The notes beneath the pieces were generated by a model. The model ran no database searches. It saw only the letters and a list, made by a program, of their open reading frames with translations, and was not told where the DNA came from. DNA of 64,000 bases from Glycine soja (Eukaryota > Streptophyta > Magnoliopsida > Fabales > Fabaceae), in assembly GCF_004193775.1 (NCBI RefSeq), contig NC_041008.1, positions 8,138,731 to 8,202,730 on the forward strand. Direction: 5' to 3'. A program made the translations under genes and the position numbers. This document shows, one piece after another, positions 24,409 to 35,087 of this stretch (positions are counted from its first letter, which is position 1; every line of letters begins with the position of its first letter).

Positions 24409-25256
24409 TCAAACCATTGTGCCACCCTTCGTCCATCATGGTTGTCGGCGAGGCCTACACAATTTTTTTTCCTCCCATCCCTTTATTTTGTTGGGTTGTG
24501 CACATGCTTCTTTGATGAGTTTTTTGGTTTTTTTAATATCTTTTTATACATGCACCCTTTTTCGTTTTGGGCCTAGTCCATTTTGCAAAGTCTATAATAA
24601 GATGCAAAAGCTATTCACACCACTTTTTTCATACATACAACTTCTTGTTTTGGGCCTAGCCCATTTTTGTTAAGCCTGAAATAAAATGAAAAAATTCTAT
24701 TTACACCTCTTTTCTTGATGCATGCACCTTTTCCATTTTGGGCCCAACTCATTTTTTTTGTTAAGTCCAAAAAATAAAACTGATGGTTACACTTCATTCT
24801 TTATATGTACACCGCTATCACTTAGGATGGTGACTAGGCCGTCGTGTCAGCACTCCGTCAATGTTGACTAAGTCCAAGTCAATTCTTTGACTTTAACAAA
24901 AGCAAAAAAGAAAAAGAAAAAGAAATAAAAAATAAAAATAATTATATATATTAGTGATTAGCTCTTTATTTTATTGTATTTCTTTATTGTCTCTATCGTT
25001 TATTTTTCAATGTAATTTTCTTTTTTATCATTAACTAGCTAGTTAGTTTAATTAATAATGCATTATAAATATCTCGTTATAAATCTTATTTTCCCCACGT
25101 TTCAATCTCGCATCCTTAATTACTAAGGGTACTCCCCACTTTTATTCTATCACTTTCCATTTTTATTCTATTTATCTGATTTCGTAGCACTATTTCAATA
25201 TTTATTTATTTTTGAAAATCCGCATTAGCATTCTTTAATACTCGTTTATGTTATGT

Positions 25257-25620
25257 GCACTCCATGCCGGGTTTGCGACTTGCTTGGTGGTGTTTCAATA
25301 ATGTGTGTGTAAATTTTGTGAATAACATGTTGGGTCTCCGACTTGCTTAAGTTCACAAAGTTTATCACAAAACTAAAATCTTTTCTAAAAATGGTAACAT
25401 TCTCAAATAAATGACCACTCAATTCTCCTTTTTCATGTTACACGCACTGCATGTTGGGTCTCCGACTTGTTTGAAAATGTTTCAATCAAGTGAGTAAATT
25501 TTGTGAATGTCATGATTGGTCTCTGGCTTATTTAACTTCACAAAGTTTACTACAAAATCAAAACCTTTCAAAATAAAATAAAATCAACTAAACACACAAC
25601 CTTTTTTTCTACAAAGAATT
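25257..25620. repeat. Internal tandem repeat of the LTR, period about 187 bp
   Basis: Two copies of a module: GCACTCCATG-type start, GGGTCTCCGACTTG-type core, TGTTTCAATNAN-GTG, AAATTTTGTGAAT, then TTCACAAAGTTTATCACAAA. The first starts at 25257, the second at 25444. The same doubled module occurs in the other LTR (about 56797 and 56985), so the duplication predates both insertions. Confidence 0.7.
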
Positions 25621-26083
25621 ATGTAAGTCTCATTTTCTCATTGCACCTAGGGATACGTAGAAACGAGGACAAATCCTCTGTCGACCCAAAATAAAACTAA
25701 AAAAATAAAATCTTTTTTTAAAAAATAAAAATTTGATTTTCCTTTCTAAATAAAAGAAAATATAACAAAATGTAATTTATGTTTTCAAGGAAAGATAAAT
25801 AATTAAAAGTCACTTTATTTTTTAGAGCACTCAATTAAAGGCTGTCGTTTTCATGACAGGCACGTGGGGTGCTAACACCTTCCCCGGGCGTAAACGACTT
25901 TTGAATCCTTTTTCTCAAATCGTAGACTATTCCTTATCCTTTTTTATTTTTCTGACATTTTCCTTAAATAAACGTTGGCGACGACTCCTCAAGTTTTTCA
26001 TTTTTTTGGAAAACAATTTGTTTATTTATCTAAATAATTTTTTTAATTTATTTTACCGTCCCATCATGGCCCACGTTGCGACA

Positions 26084-26088
26084 GATAT
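26084..26088. repeat. Solo-LTR target-site duplication, right copy
   Basis: GATAT. Confidence 0.75.
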
Positions 26089-27240
26089 AATAAGCAAAGT
26101 TGTTCATGTAACTTCTAGGGATTAATTGGCATACCTTGCAAACATGCAATGGCTGTCATACAATTCAAAAAAATTAAGGTTGTGGATTATGTGAATAATT
26201 GTTATTCAATGGATACATATGGTATTTGTTATGGACGTAAGGTGACATCAATTAATGGTATGGATATGTGGTCAATGAGATTCAACCACCAAAATACAAA
26301 AAAGGTCCTAGTAGACCAAAGAAATTGAAAAAGAGAAAGCCTGATGAAGACCCTAATAGGACAAGGCTAAGAAGGGACCTAACTCCTTATAAATGCATCT
26401 GATATGGGGCATCAGATCATAATACTAGGAGATGTTCATTGCCACCTCTAGTAGTACCTGAAGAAGTAAATGAGGAAGCTAGTAGAGCTATTGAAGTTGT
26501 AGCTGAGGATACAACTCAAGGTGCAAATGTTGAGGTTCAGACTAGGCAACTCAATGTAGTTAAGGGAGGCATTGAGGGAGCAACTGAGGGTGGAAATGCG
26601 GGTGCACCTAGCTATTGGAGTTCAGACCGGACAAGTCAATGTTGTTGAGGGTGACACTAAGGGAGTAGCTGAAGCTGGAACTGAGGGTGGAGGTGGTAGA
26701 GTTCAAACCAGTCTATTCAACATCAGAAGAATGACATCACACAAATCAAATGCACAAACAGAAATAATAAGGTAAGTTTTTTATACGTTTAACATACTAT
26801 ATGATGGTTCATATAGATTAATTGTTACACTTAATTTTTTAGGGAAAAGGTGTGCAACAGTCTGTAACAAAAGCTCTCAGTCCTCATTAATAACAGTAGG
26901 CCAAACCTACAAATAGACATACAATGGTATTAATGCCTATGCATTAATTTTGTACTTACTGGTATTAATCTCATGCATTAATTTTTAGAAATTTCAATTT
27001 TGTAGGGGCATTGTAGGCATAATAGATTTGTTAATGAAACACTTAAGAAACTTGCTCCTAAACGCAAGCCACCAACAACTAATATTACAAATTCAAGAAA
27101 AAAATGAAAGGTTGTCAACTACCAACTGTTGAGAAGAAGGTTGAGATGAGAATTGGTCTTCTTGCCATTCAGGCCAAGACAAACGCATCAATTGACAAAT
27201 CTAAAGAACCAATTGAAGATACTAATGGACAAAAATAGGA
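26084..27240 (+). pseudogene. MuDR-type transposase remnant, C-terminal (SWIM and CCHC zinc fingers)
   Basis: About 26122-26280 reads LIGIPCKHAMAVIQFKK...VVDYVNNCYSMDTYG, the SWIM zinc-finger end of MULE transposases (…GIPCxHA). It continues, after a shift near 26280, as VNEIQPPKYKKGPSRPKKLK and KRKPDEDPNRTRLRRD, then YKCI-stop-YGASDHNTRRC, a CCHC-like knuckle with one cysteine codon mutated to TGA. A low-complexity Glu/Val/Gly tail follows. About 250 codons of catalytic core expected between this block and the one left of the LTR are missing, including the other catalytic acids. Confidence 0.85.
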
Positions 27241-28099
27241 TTGTATGAAATACTTTTGTAGTGGGGTGTGGGAATTTTATTTTGCAGTGTAGGAATCTTG
27301 CTTTATTGTTTACTTTATTGGAACCATGTGCAGAATTTGTTGCACCTTTTGTGTATTTATTCTAGACAGTGGGCATCTTAAGTACTAATTTAGGCCTTTT
27401 GGGATCATGTTACTTATATTAAATAATTGTGACTTATCATTAATAAATTCAAATCTCTTTTGCTAAATAGAAATGGTCATAAATGCTGAAGTAAACAGTA
27501 AGACACTGAAGTGTTCAATGAATCAAAACAGTAGAACAAAAAAAAAACTCAAGCAGTTTGACTTAAATAAGTTTTTCATACCCGCAAAATAAACAATTTT
27601 TATTTTATTACCTAAAATTTATATTTTTGACATCGAAGTACCTGAAAAATAAATCATTTTCATTTTACTACCTCAAATTCATTTTTGTTCCAACAAAGTA
27701 CCTAACATTGTTGGGCTTAGTAATTAGTAGTAAGCCAGTATCGAATATCACAAAACAATAACAGGTCCAAATTTAAAATTAAGCATCAGTACAATACAAC
27801 TTTAACACATCATAAACTCATATCATTGGAAGCATCCAACTGCATCAAATACAACATTGTTACTTTCCAAAATTTACATCTCAACACACCAAATTTAAGA
27901 AGACAACTACCAAAAACCTACCATCAGTAAATACACTCAAGGAAAATCAATTCCTTCTATGACCACTAACATTCATTGCAATTACAATACTTGGTAAATA
28001 AATGAACACCCAAAGAACTACAACTACAAAACCTAATAGCTTCATTCTATTCCTTTCGACAACAAGATTATTCTTTTTCCTTCCAATTTTACTCTTCAA

Positions 28100-28549
28100 C
28101 TGCACAACTTGAATCGAGGATGCATAACATTCTTCCTCTTGTGTAACAATTTATTTCCTCATATTTTTATTTCTTCTTCATTTGCTTTTGCTTCCTCCAT
28201 TGATGAAGCAACTTTCAACTTTAGCTTTTCATTTTCCCGAACATACCATACCAACTCACTCCTCTCTACAGACATGTTATTGCCATCCTCAATACCACCA
28301 ATCCATTGAATTTTTTTGCAAAAACGTGATTCCAACATCACAATACCAATTAAACAAGCAGTACAACAGAATAAAACTCAATACAACACAAAATCGACAT
28401 TTGCTTACATTCTAATGTGGGCATCTCCAAAACCTTCTCCATGTATGATTCACACTACGCAACGTGAACATGATAGCAAGTACCTCACATTTGCATTTCA
28501 CCATACCAAGAGATGAGGACAGCGATGACGATCCACCCTTTACATTCAT
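28100..28549 (-). pseudogene. GRF-type zinc-finger protein remnant carried by the MULE
   Basis: On the minus strand from the ATG at 28549: MNVKGGSSSLSSSLG, then VKCKCEVLAIMF, then RRFWRCPH followed by a stop. This matches the start of the plant GRF zinc finger (CxCG…GRRFxxCP). After an intron-like gap with a GTAAGC donor, about 28341-28159 reads CKKIQWIGGIEDGNN and a charged coiled-coil (VRENEKLKLKVASSMEEAKA, NEEEIKI). The order zinc-finger then coiled coil is the usual one in GRF proteins of this type. It is broken by stops. Its antisense placement close to the right TIR suggests it was a second gene of the autonomous element or a captured host gene. Confidence 0.6.
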
Positions 28550-28681
28550 CCTCTCACCCATTAACAAAAACACCCATAGGATTCAAAATTCCCAAGAACC
28601 TTCCTTAGGGTTTGAAAATGCAACAACAACCAAAGGCATGGAGGGTTTGAAAATGGAAGTTAGTTTTTTTTAATTGGATTT

Positions 28682-28906
28682 AAAAAAAATTATAAATAAT
28701 GACATGGTTTTAATTTGACTACGTGTTATGATTAGGCTTGATGACATGGCATTTCGTCTATTATGTCATCACTTAACAGAAAGAGACTAATGACAGGTAA
28801 TATTTGAAACATAAAAAAATTTTAGGTACATAATTGACCAAAAATAAATTTAAGGTAATAATCTGAAAACGATCTATTTTTCAAGTGTGAAAAATATATT
28901 TAAACC
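28682..28906 (-). repeat. MULE right terminal inverted repeat
   Basis: Inverted partner of 21708-21937, ending in the TSD TAAAAAATT at 28907-28915. Confidence 0.85.
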
Positions 28907-28915
28907 TAAAAAATT
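28907..28915. repeat. MULE target-site duplication, right copy
   Basis: TAAAAAATT. Confidence 0.85.
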
Positions 28916-29051
28916 TAAAAGCCTCTTAAGTTTTAAAATAGACTAAACTAAACAAATTAATTAAATTTAAGATAACAAATTAATTTTTTTAATAATATAG
29001 ATATTATCTCAAACAAATCAATTAAAAAAGGATGAAAAGATTAATATAGCC

Positions 29052-29598
29052 TAGGGGGGAATAGGTCAGGCCGGCCTACAGGGGCCTACGACCTGACCTG
29101 AATTGGCCTATTTAATTAAAAGGTTAGGCTCATACTTTTTTAAAAGCCTATTAAATTAAATAGATTAGGCTTAGGCTCATTAAAAAGTCTTATAAGCTTG
29201 ATAGGCCGACCTATATATATATTATTTTTTTGGTACCAATATATACTTATATTATTTTTTGGATACAATTAATTTTTTTTTAAATTAGCAGACTTTGATT
29301 ACACATTACTGCTCCATAGCTTCCATTCCTATAATTAACATTTAGGTGTGAGTCATGTGTCCCTTTATATTCCTCATTATTTTTATTGACTTTCCTTTTC
29401 CTTTAACTTTCCTATTACGTTCCTATTCCAAGAATATTAATGTGAAGAAAGCTTTTAAAAAGACTATCAGACCAGACTTTTAAAAAGGCTAGGTCGAGTC
29501 AAAATAAAAGTCTTTAATAGACTATAGGTCAGGCTCAAATCTCAAAAATTCATCGACTCTGACCTTTTAAAGCCTAGTCTGACCTATTTCCACCCCTA
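29052..29598. mobile_element. Non-autonomous hAT-like element (547 bp)
   Basis: Ends are inverted repeats TAGGGGGGAATAGGTCAG and, reverse-complemented, TAGGGGTGGAAATAGGTCAG; TAGGGGTG starts are typical of hAT elements. The flanking 8-mers ATATAGCC (29044-29051) and ATTTAACC (29599-29606) agree at 6 of 8 positions, consistent with an aged 8-bp TSD. The interior is rich in GGCCTA/TAGGCT motifs in both orientations and has no coding capacity. Confidence 0.7.
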
Positions 29599-29815
29599 AT
29601 TTAACCTATAGGTTTCCCCTCCTTTGAAAAAAAAAAGCCTATAAATTTCCCCCAAACAACATGTATAATATTTACGGGTCCCATCTAGCATATGAGTCAC
29701 CATTTTTTATTTTTTTTTACAGTAGTCACCAATTAAAAAATGCCAAAACATAATTATAGACATTAACATGCCATAATTGTTGAGTGTCAAATTAAGCAAA
29801 AGCAAGGATTATTAA

Positions 29816-30155
29816 TAGGCATGGCAACGGGCCCGAACCCGTGGGACCCTCCCCCCCCCCCAATTTTGACGGGAAAAATCCGAGTTGACCAGATTTTTGA
29901 TGGGATTCTCAATACCCGCCCCGAATCCATCCTCGAACCCGCCCGCTAATAATTAATATATATATAGCACATTGAAATATAAAATTATATTTTTTATTTT
30001 ATGAAAAATTATATTTTTTAATAAAATTTTATAAAATTGTCAGGGACAGGACGGGATACATCCCGTCGATTTCAAGGACGGGGGCGGGGCGGGAAATGCG
30101 GAGTCGGAGGTGGGGTAAACAAAACTCGATTCCGACCCGCCGGTTGCCATGCCTA
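29816..30155. mobile_element. Non-autonomous hAT MITE (340 bp) in the LEA-2 promoter region
   Basis: Starts TAGGCATGGCAACGGG and ends CCGGTTGCCATGCCTA, which are inverted repeats, with a perfect 8-bp TSD ATTATTAA at 29808-29815 and 30156-30163. GC-rich arms with repeated ACGGG/CCCGT motifs flank an AT-rich centre. The right end is 70 bp from the LEA-2 start codon, so it probably supplies part of the promoter or 5' UTR. Confidence 0.88.
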
Positions 30156-30225
30156 ATTATTAATGGTGTTTGTATAATTTTGTTTTACGTGTTTGTCCCC
30201 TGAAAGGACCGTACAATCTTCGAAG

Positions 30226-32628
30226 ATGACCGGGAAGGACGAGTTCGTCTCTTACTCGCCCCTTTCCTCCAACCCCAACCCCAATCCTAACCCTTATTCC
30301 AATCCTAATCCTTATTACGACCCTAACCCTCATCCTTACCCCCAAAACGTCGTCGTTTTGCTCCCCTCCTACCGCCTCCGTTCCCACCGCCGTCGCCGCC
30401 GCTGCATCCTCTACTCCGCCGCGCTCTTCCTCTTCCTCCTCATCGCCGGCGCCGCTTTCCTCCTCTACCCCTCCGACCCGGAGATCCGCCTTACCCGAAT
30501 CCGACTCAACCGCATCGGGATCCGAACCAACCCGAGGCCCATTCTCGACCTCTCCTTCTCCATCACCGTTAAAGTCCACAATAGAGACTTCTTCTCCCTC
30601 ACCTATGACACCCTCGCCGTCTCCGTCGGCTACCGCGGCCGCCAGCTCGGCTTCGTCACCGGCGGCGGCGGCGGCCGCATCAGGGCGCGTGGCTCCTCCT
30701 ACGTCGACGCCACGCTCACCATTGACGGATTTGAGGTTATCTACGACGCGTTCTACCTGCTCGAAGATATCGCTAAGGGCGTCATTCCATTCGATACTGA
30801 CACCCGAGTTGAAGGGAAATTAGGGCTTTTCTTCTTCACTGTTCCTTTGAAGGTGCATTTCTTCTCAATTCCAGTAGTAATCTTTTAGTTCAATTTCAGT
30901 TGTGTTTTTTACTTGAAGACGTGTTCACAAATTCACTCGCTGGCACAAACACTGTCTTTGGTTAAGGAGAAGAGTAAATACTAATGGTGTATATGCACTA
31001 ACATGTTAAAGATTTTTACAGTATAATAAGTTTGTATATTAACTTATATTACTTAAAAGTTGTACTAATGATGATTTTTAATTGGTTTATAATGTAAAAA
31101 TTATACTGTCTGTGCTTATAAATTATAGTCTAAGAAGAAAGAATAATATGGAATCAAATGTGGTTTTATGATCCTGCAGGGTATAGGGTGAATCATAGGT
31201 TAGAAAATGAAAAACAAGTTGGATAATTCATGGAACAAGTAATATTGTATTCTCCTAAAAAATCTAGGAGTTGGAGACATAAAACATTTAAAGCTTTCTT
31301 TATCTAGTAAGTAATATGTTTAACAGAAACATATTGTTGGGGAATTAGAATTATTCTTGAGGTAAATCAGGTTAGCTACTTGCATATTCTGTTTCATGCT
31401 ATTTAGAATTTCCCTATGACTGGATTAGTTAGATTTGGCATTTAATTTATTCGAAAGATGCTTTCGGGGTTGAAGGTGAAATTTTTTCTCTGAATGTGTT
31501 ATTTGTTTGTGGGTAGCTTTGTCTGTTTACTTTAGCATTGCTTAGGAGAAATGGTGGTAAAAGTTTATTGTTATTATTATTACTGCTACCATTATTTTTT
31601 TACTGAAAATGTAAAGCTCAAAATCTCTTATTTGATGGGTGGAACTTGTCATCTGGTTGTGTATTTACTGGAATTGACATCATTACTTTGAATGCTTCTG
31701 TCTATTTGATACCTTTTATACCTAAAATACTGTATGCTAAATCCAGGCAACAGTGTCGTGCGAAGTGTATGTGAATATAAACCAGCAGACAATTGTACGT
31801 CAAGACTGCTATCCTAAGGTGAGGATTTTTGTTTCTCTTATCAGTCAATTGTTTGCAATTTCGTCTGCATATTCATGTTCAAGGAATGACCCTTTTCATC
31901 TATAGATAGAAACTGTTCCTTTCCATTATTTTGCTGAATTCCATACTTATTATGATCTATACTTCAGCTAAGTTTTAGGTGCAAATGCAATGTACATATC
32001 CCTTTTGTATCTTCTTGTGCAACTCTTGGCAATTCTGTATTAAGTTCTCTTTCCTTTGCTATCAAACACTTTGTCTGCTTTTACTACCCTAGATATGCGG
32101 GGTTACGTTAGCTACCCCTATTTGTAAAGAGAGTTAACAACCAAGACAAAGCCAGTGTGAAAAAAGAGAGGCAATATTGCAAAGTCCTCCTCTATGTTAA
32201 TATTAGAAGCTGCATAAACTTGGTAGGGGCTTTTTATGCGTTTGAAATTTGAGACAGCAAGGCTATTGCCCTTTAGCTGGAACACAGCTTAAAGGTTTGA
32301 GTGTCTAATTTTTCATTAAATCATTGCTTACATTTCTCCTGCCAAAAGTTTTGAAAATTCAACAAGCAAAGGTATAAAATGTTGTTATACCGTATATAGC
32401 AACGACGTATATTAACTTAAGCCTTAAGAGCACATATCTTACATTCTTACCATAGAGATCTTTTGTAGCTTAACTATTATGCAATAGGTTTTGTTTTATA
32501 TTTTTTAAATTCTTGTTATTATGCATTTTTAATTTCATTTAATATATTGGTAATACATTATTCATTTGCTTCAGTCACTGGGTGATCCGCTGGATCAGAG
32601 CGCATATATTGAAGCTGGAGATACATGA
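30226..32628 (+). CDS. LEA-2 / NDR1-HIN1-like membrane protein
   Basis: Three coding exons with GT-AG borders: 30226-30852, 31747-31818, 32575-32628, giving 250 residues. The start is the ATG at 30226; the frame opens further upstream only through a TTG. Residues about 12-35 are a NPNPNP-rich repeat, then a basic patch (RLRSHRRRRR) and one membrane span (about residues 61-81, ILYSAALFLFLLIAGAAFLLY). The rest matches the LEA-2 (WHy/LEA14-like) domain: IRLNRIGIRTNPRPILDLSF, SITVKVHNRDFFSLTYDTLA, then a second strand set ending in ATVSCEVYVNINQQTIVRQD. Members of this family sit in the plasma membrane or ER with the LEA-2 domain outside the cytosol, and some act in defence or stress. Exon 1 is strikingly GC-rich and C-ending in codon use compared with its surroundings. 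Confidence 0.9.
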
Positions 32629-34264
32629 TGTGGTATCAACCTTTTGCATCCTTCTCCTATACAGCGCTGCTGCTGGTGTTTTCATTACATTACTTTTAGC
32701 GTGCTGTATAATTGTATATGGATCACACATCCTTGTAAATTATGGTTGACTACAGACCACTTGCATTTTGTATTTAACGCTCGTACGAGGTAAATTCAAT
32801 GCAAATGGTACCTGGGAGTTAATCAGTTTTATAGTTGAAAACTTGAGAAATAAAAATATATTTTACTTCTCCTTTTAAATGCCACCCTTATATCAGTTAT
32901 ATGTTAACAGTTCGCACCCTGAATTCTAGTTGAGTGTTGTTTTGGGAGTGTCTTTTCCACTGGTTGTATGACCAAGAATTCCTTATTTCATTCACAAGAA
33001 AATGGCATAAAAACATGGAATAGAAATTCCTTATTTTGAGAATGCTGTAACAATATGTTTTTGCCCAATTTGAAAATCCTGAAATTTAATGATATTCTTT
33101 TCTGTTTCAATATTTTATGTGAAAATGTTGAGACATTCCAAATGCCTAATTGGATGTTTGGAGCGACTGAGGGCATGGCATTGGCATGCCCTTTTTGTTC
33201 ATAGGCCGGGTCCTACCACGATATATGATATATTAAAACTTAAAGGTCCTGCATTGAATTTTGAATTTCAGTTTCTTGGTGGAATGTCGTAGTCAGTGAG
33301 TGGTTAGTAGGTTGCCATCTAGCATAAAATTTCTGGTAGTAGTCTCTGTTTTAACAAAAATATATTCTGTTCTCAGTGGGTGCTAGCAGATTTGTAGTTG
33401 GTGGCACTCATGCCCCCGTTGAAAGGGAACATAGACCAAGGGTATAAATCCTTGTTTTCTTCCAACGCAATTTAAAGATTGGGTGCTTTTGATCTATGTT
33501 TTATTCTCATGGACGGTGAAAGGCAGCATGTAATGCCTTCATTATATCATTCACAATGAAAAAAAATAGAATGCTTCTATAACTCATTTTACGATCTGGC
33601 TCCTAAATAATGCATACTCCGTAAAACTCGCTACATAGTGCGACTAGTAGATCGAGTCAATCATGATATATCTGTTTGTTATTTGAGATATAGTGTGAAT
33701 TTTTCCTTGAATCGACATCTCATGGATGGGAGTATAAGTGTATAAATATACCCTTGTCAATTTTGAATTAGGTGTCTACTCTGATATTTATCTAATAATC
33801 ATCTAACACTCTCAGTTATACAAGGGGACATGATATAATTCTGAGATTATGAATATAAAATGGAGGAACAGAGTAGACGTATAGGCTCCTTCAAAGCAAC
33901 AAAGTTGCAGCGATTATCAACTCGCTTCTATTTAGATGTTGTCTCTCATTTAATATAACTGTCATTCTAATGCAACATCTGAGTACTAAAATCAAGAATT
34001 AATGCAACAAATTATCATTTCTTTTATCCCAATCCTTTATGAATTCTGATGCACAAGCCTGCCTTAATTGGCGCAGGAAAAACAGAGAAAAACACAATTT
34101 TTTTCATTATTAATCACAAATGCAACTATGCAAGTAGCTCCCAACCTTTGTGATCTCAAATTCTCTCACCATTCATCGTGAAAGAAGGGAAACACTTATT
34201 TACATGCATGCTTATAAAGTATAACCTTTATGTACGGTTAGAATTAGATACATGATACATCCCA
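32629..34264. other. Intergenic spacer
   Basis: 3' UTR of the LEA-2 gene, then spacer. Open frames here are short and lack family features. Confidence 0.5.
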
Positions 34265-34495
34265 CTACTTAATTCTTCTACCTATCCATACATACTCGCC
34301 ATGATGCAACCGGCACCGGAACGAACCCGGATGCTGCGACGGCGAGCACACGCAGTGCTTCACCGAACCACTCTCTCCAGAGCCACCACCATCATGAACC
34401 TGCCTCGGTGCATGCCTTGCCAGTGGTGACACAAGCCATCTTCTATGCACCATCAAGCCCTCTCGGTTCACAAAAGGAACTCCTGGGTGACACAT
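34265..34495 (-). CDS. Small Cys-motif protein (CVCSPSQHPGSFRCRLH family), paralogue of the gene at 16322
   Basis: A 76-residue intronless frame on the minus strand, starting MCHPGVPFVNREGLMVHRRW and ending in the core CVCSPSQHPGSFRCRLH followed by a short basic tail. The core matches the + strand gene at 16322-16564 position by position (C-x-C-S-P-x-x-H-x-G-S-F-R-C-R-L-H), but the N-terminus is different. I recognise the MCHPG start and SPxxHPGSFRCR core from small plant proteins of unknown function. No signal peptide or membrane segment. The upstream DNA has an AT-rich (TA)n stretch at about 34538-34552 that may serve as the TATA region. Confidence 0.78.
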   Translation of the reverse strand: MCHPGVPFVNREGLMVHRRWLVSPLARHAPRQVHDGGGSGESGSVKHCVCSPSQHPGSFRCRLHHGEYVWIGRRIK

Positions 34496-35041
34496 TGATT
34501 CTTCTTTATGCTTTCTTAATAGTAGGTATTAATGCATATATATATATATATAATATGTGCCTTACTTTCTCAAGTTAAGAGTTCAAAAAGAAAAGAATCT
34601 GAAGGAGTAATATTACATTGTGGAAGAAGAAAAGCAAGGGGGAAAAGGTGGTGGATAAGTAAAGGCTTCTTCGGTGTTTGGCATAAGGGATAGATTCCCT
34701 TCAACAGAGGCTTTTGTGTTTGTTTTGCACTGCAAATTATTTTGCAAGCACTAGTAGAGGTTTTAAGAAAGTGTGTGTATTTTCATTTTTGTTTTGTATG
34801 TGTGCATAAAAGAGGCCAAGCCGAACCACACCCTGTGTTAGACCAAACCCACTAGATGAACATAAGTTCCAAACTAGTGTGGGCCCACCACAAATGAACA
34901 AGCATCTCTCTTTGGGCATCTGGTCTTTGATGCTGCCACGTGGGTCTATTTAGTGGCTTTAATTCAAGAAGAGATCTTGCGTGGCATGTGCCTCTAGCTC
35001 TAGTGGGGATATAAATGAAGGCAGTTATACTTGTTTTGGAG

Positions 35042-35087
<46 letters not shown>

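Larger units (their letters stand above)
24045..26083. mobile_element. Solo LTR, Ty3/gypsy Tat/Ogre-like
   Basis: Begins TGGTAATG and ends GTTGCGACA (TG...CA) and is flanked by a perfect 5-bp repeat GATAT, with no internal retroelement domain, primer-binding site or second LTR, so it is a solo LTR of 2039 bp. The 3' part holds phrases I associate with legume Tat/Ogre LTRs (CACGTGGGGTGCTAACACCT, CCTTCCCCGGGCGTAAACGA, GGCGACGACTCCTCAAG). It also carries a CTT microsatellite and an internal tandem repeat of about 187 bp. A related but truncated LTR occurs at 55391-57435. It interrupts the MULE transposase remnant. Confidence 0.85.
21708..28906. mobile_element. Mutator-like element (MULE), degenerate, with nested solo LTR
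   Basis: Element of 7199 bp bounded by long imperfect terminal inverted repeats: left 21708-21937 and right about 28682-28906. The left starts AGCTAAAATATGTTATTC; the reverse-complemented right starts GGTTTAAATATATTTTTC. A perfect 9-bp TSD, TAAAAAATT, lies at 21699-21707 and 28907-28915, the size typical of MULEs. Inside are remnants of an MuDR-type transposase on + (two blocks), an antisense GRF zinc-finger remnant, and a solo LTR at 24045-26083. Without the LTR and its duplicated 5-bp target the MULE would be about 5.15 kb. Multiple stops and a core deletion make it non-autonomous now. Confidence 0.92.

Noticed and set aside
24303..24673. Leu/Phe-rich frames in the solo LTR
   Set aside because: Translation of the TTC microsatellite and flanking T-rich LTR DNA.
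30193..30225. Upstream extension of the LEA-2 frame
   Set aside because: Starts with TTG; first in-frame ATG is 30226.
30160..30579. Minus-strand 139-codon frame opposite the LEA-2 exon 1
   Set aside because: Shadow of the GC-rich, C-ending codon use of the LEA-2 gene; the Gly/Glu/Val-rich translation is an artefact.
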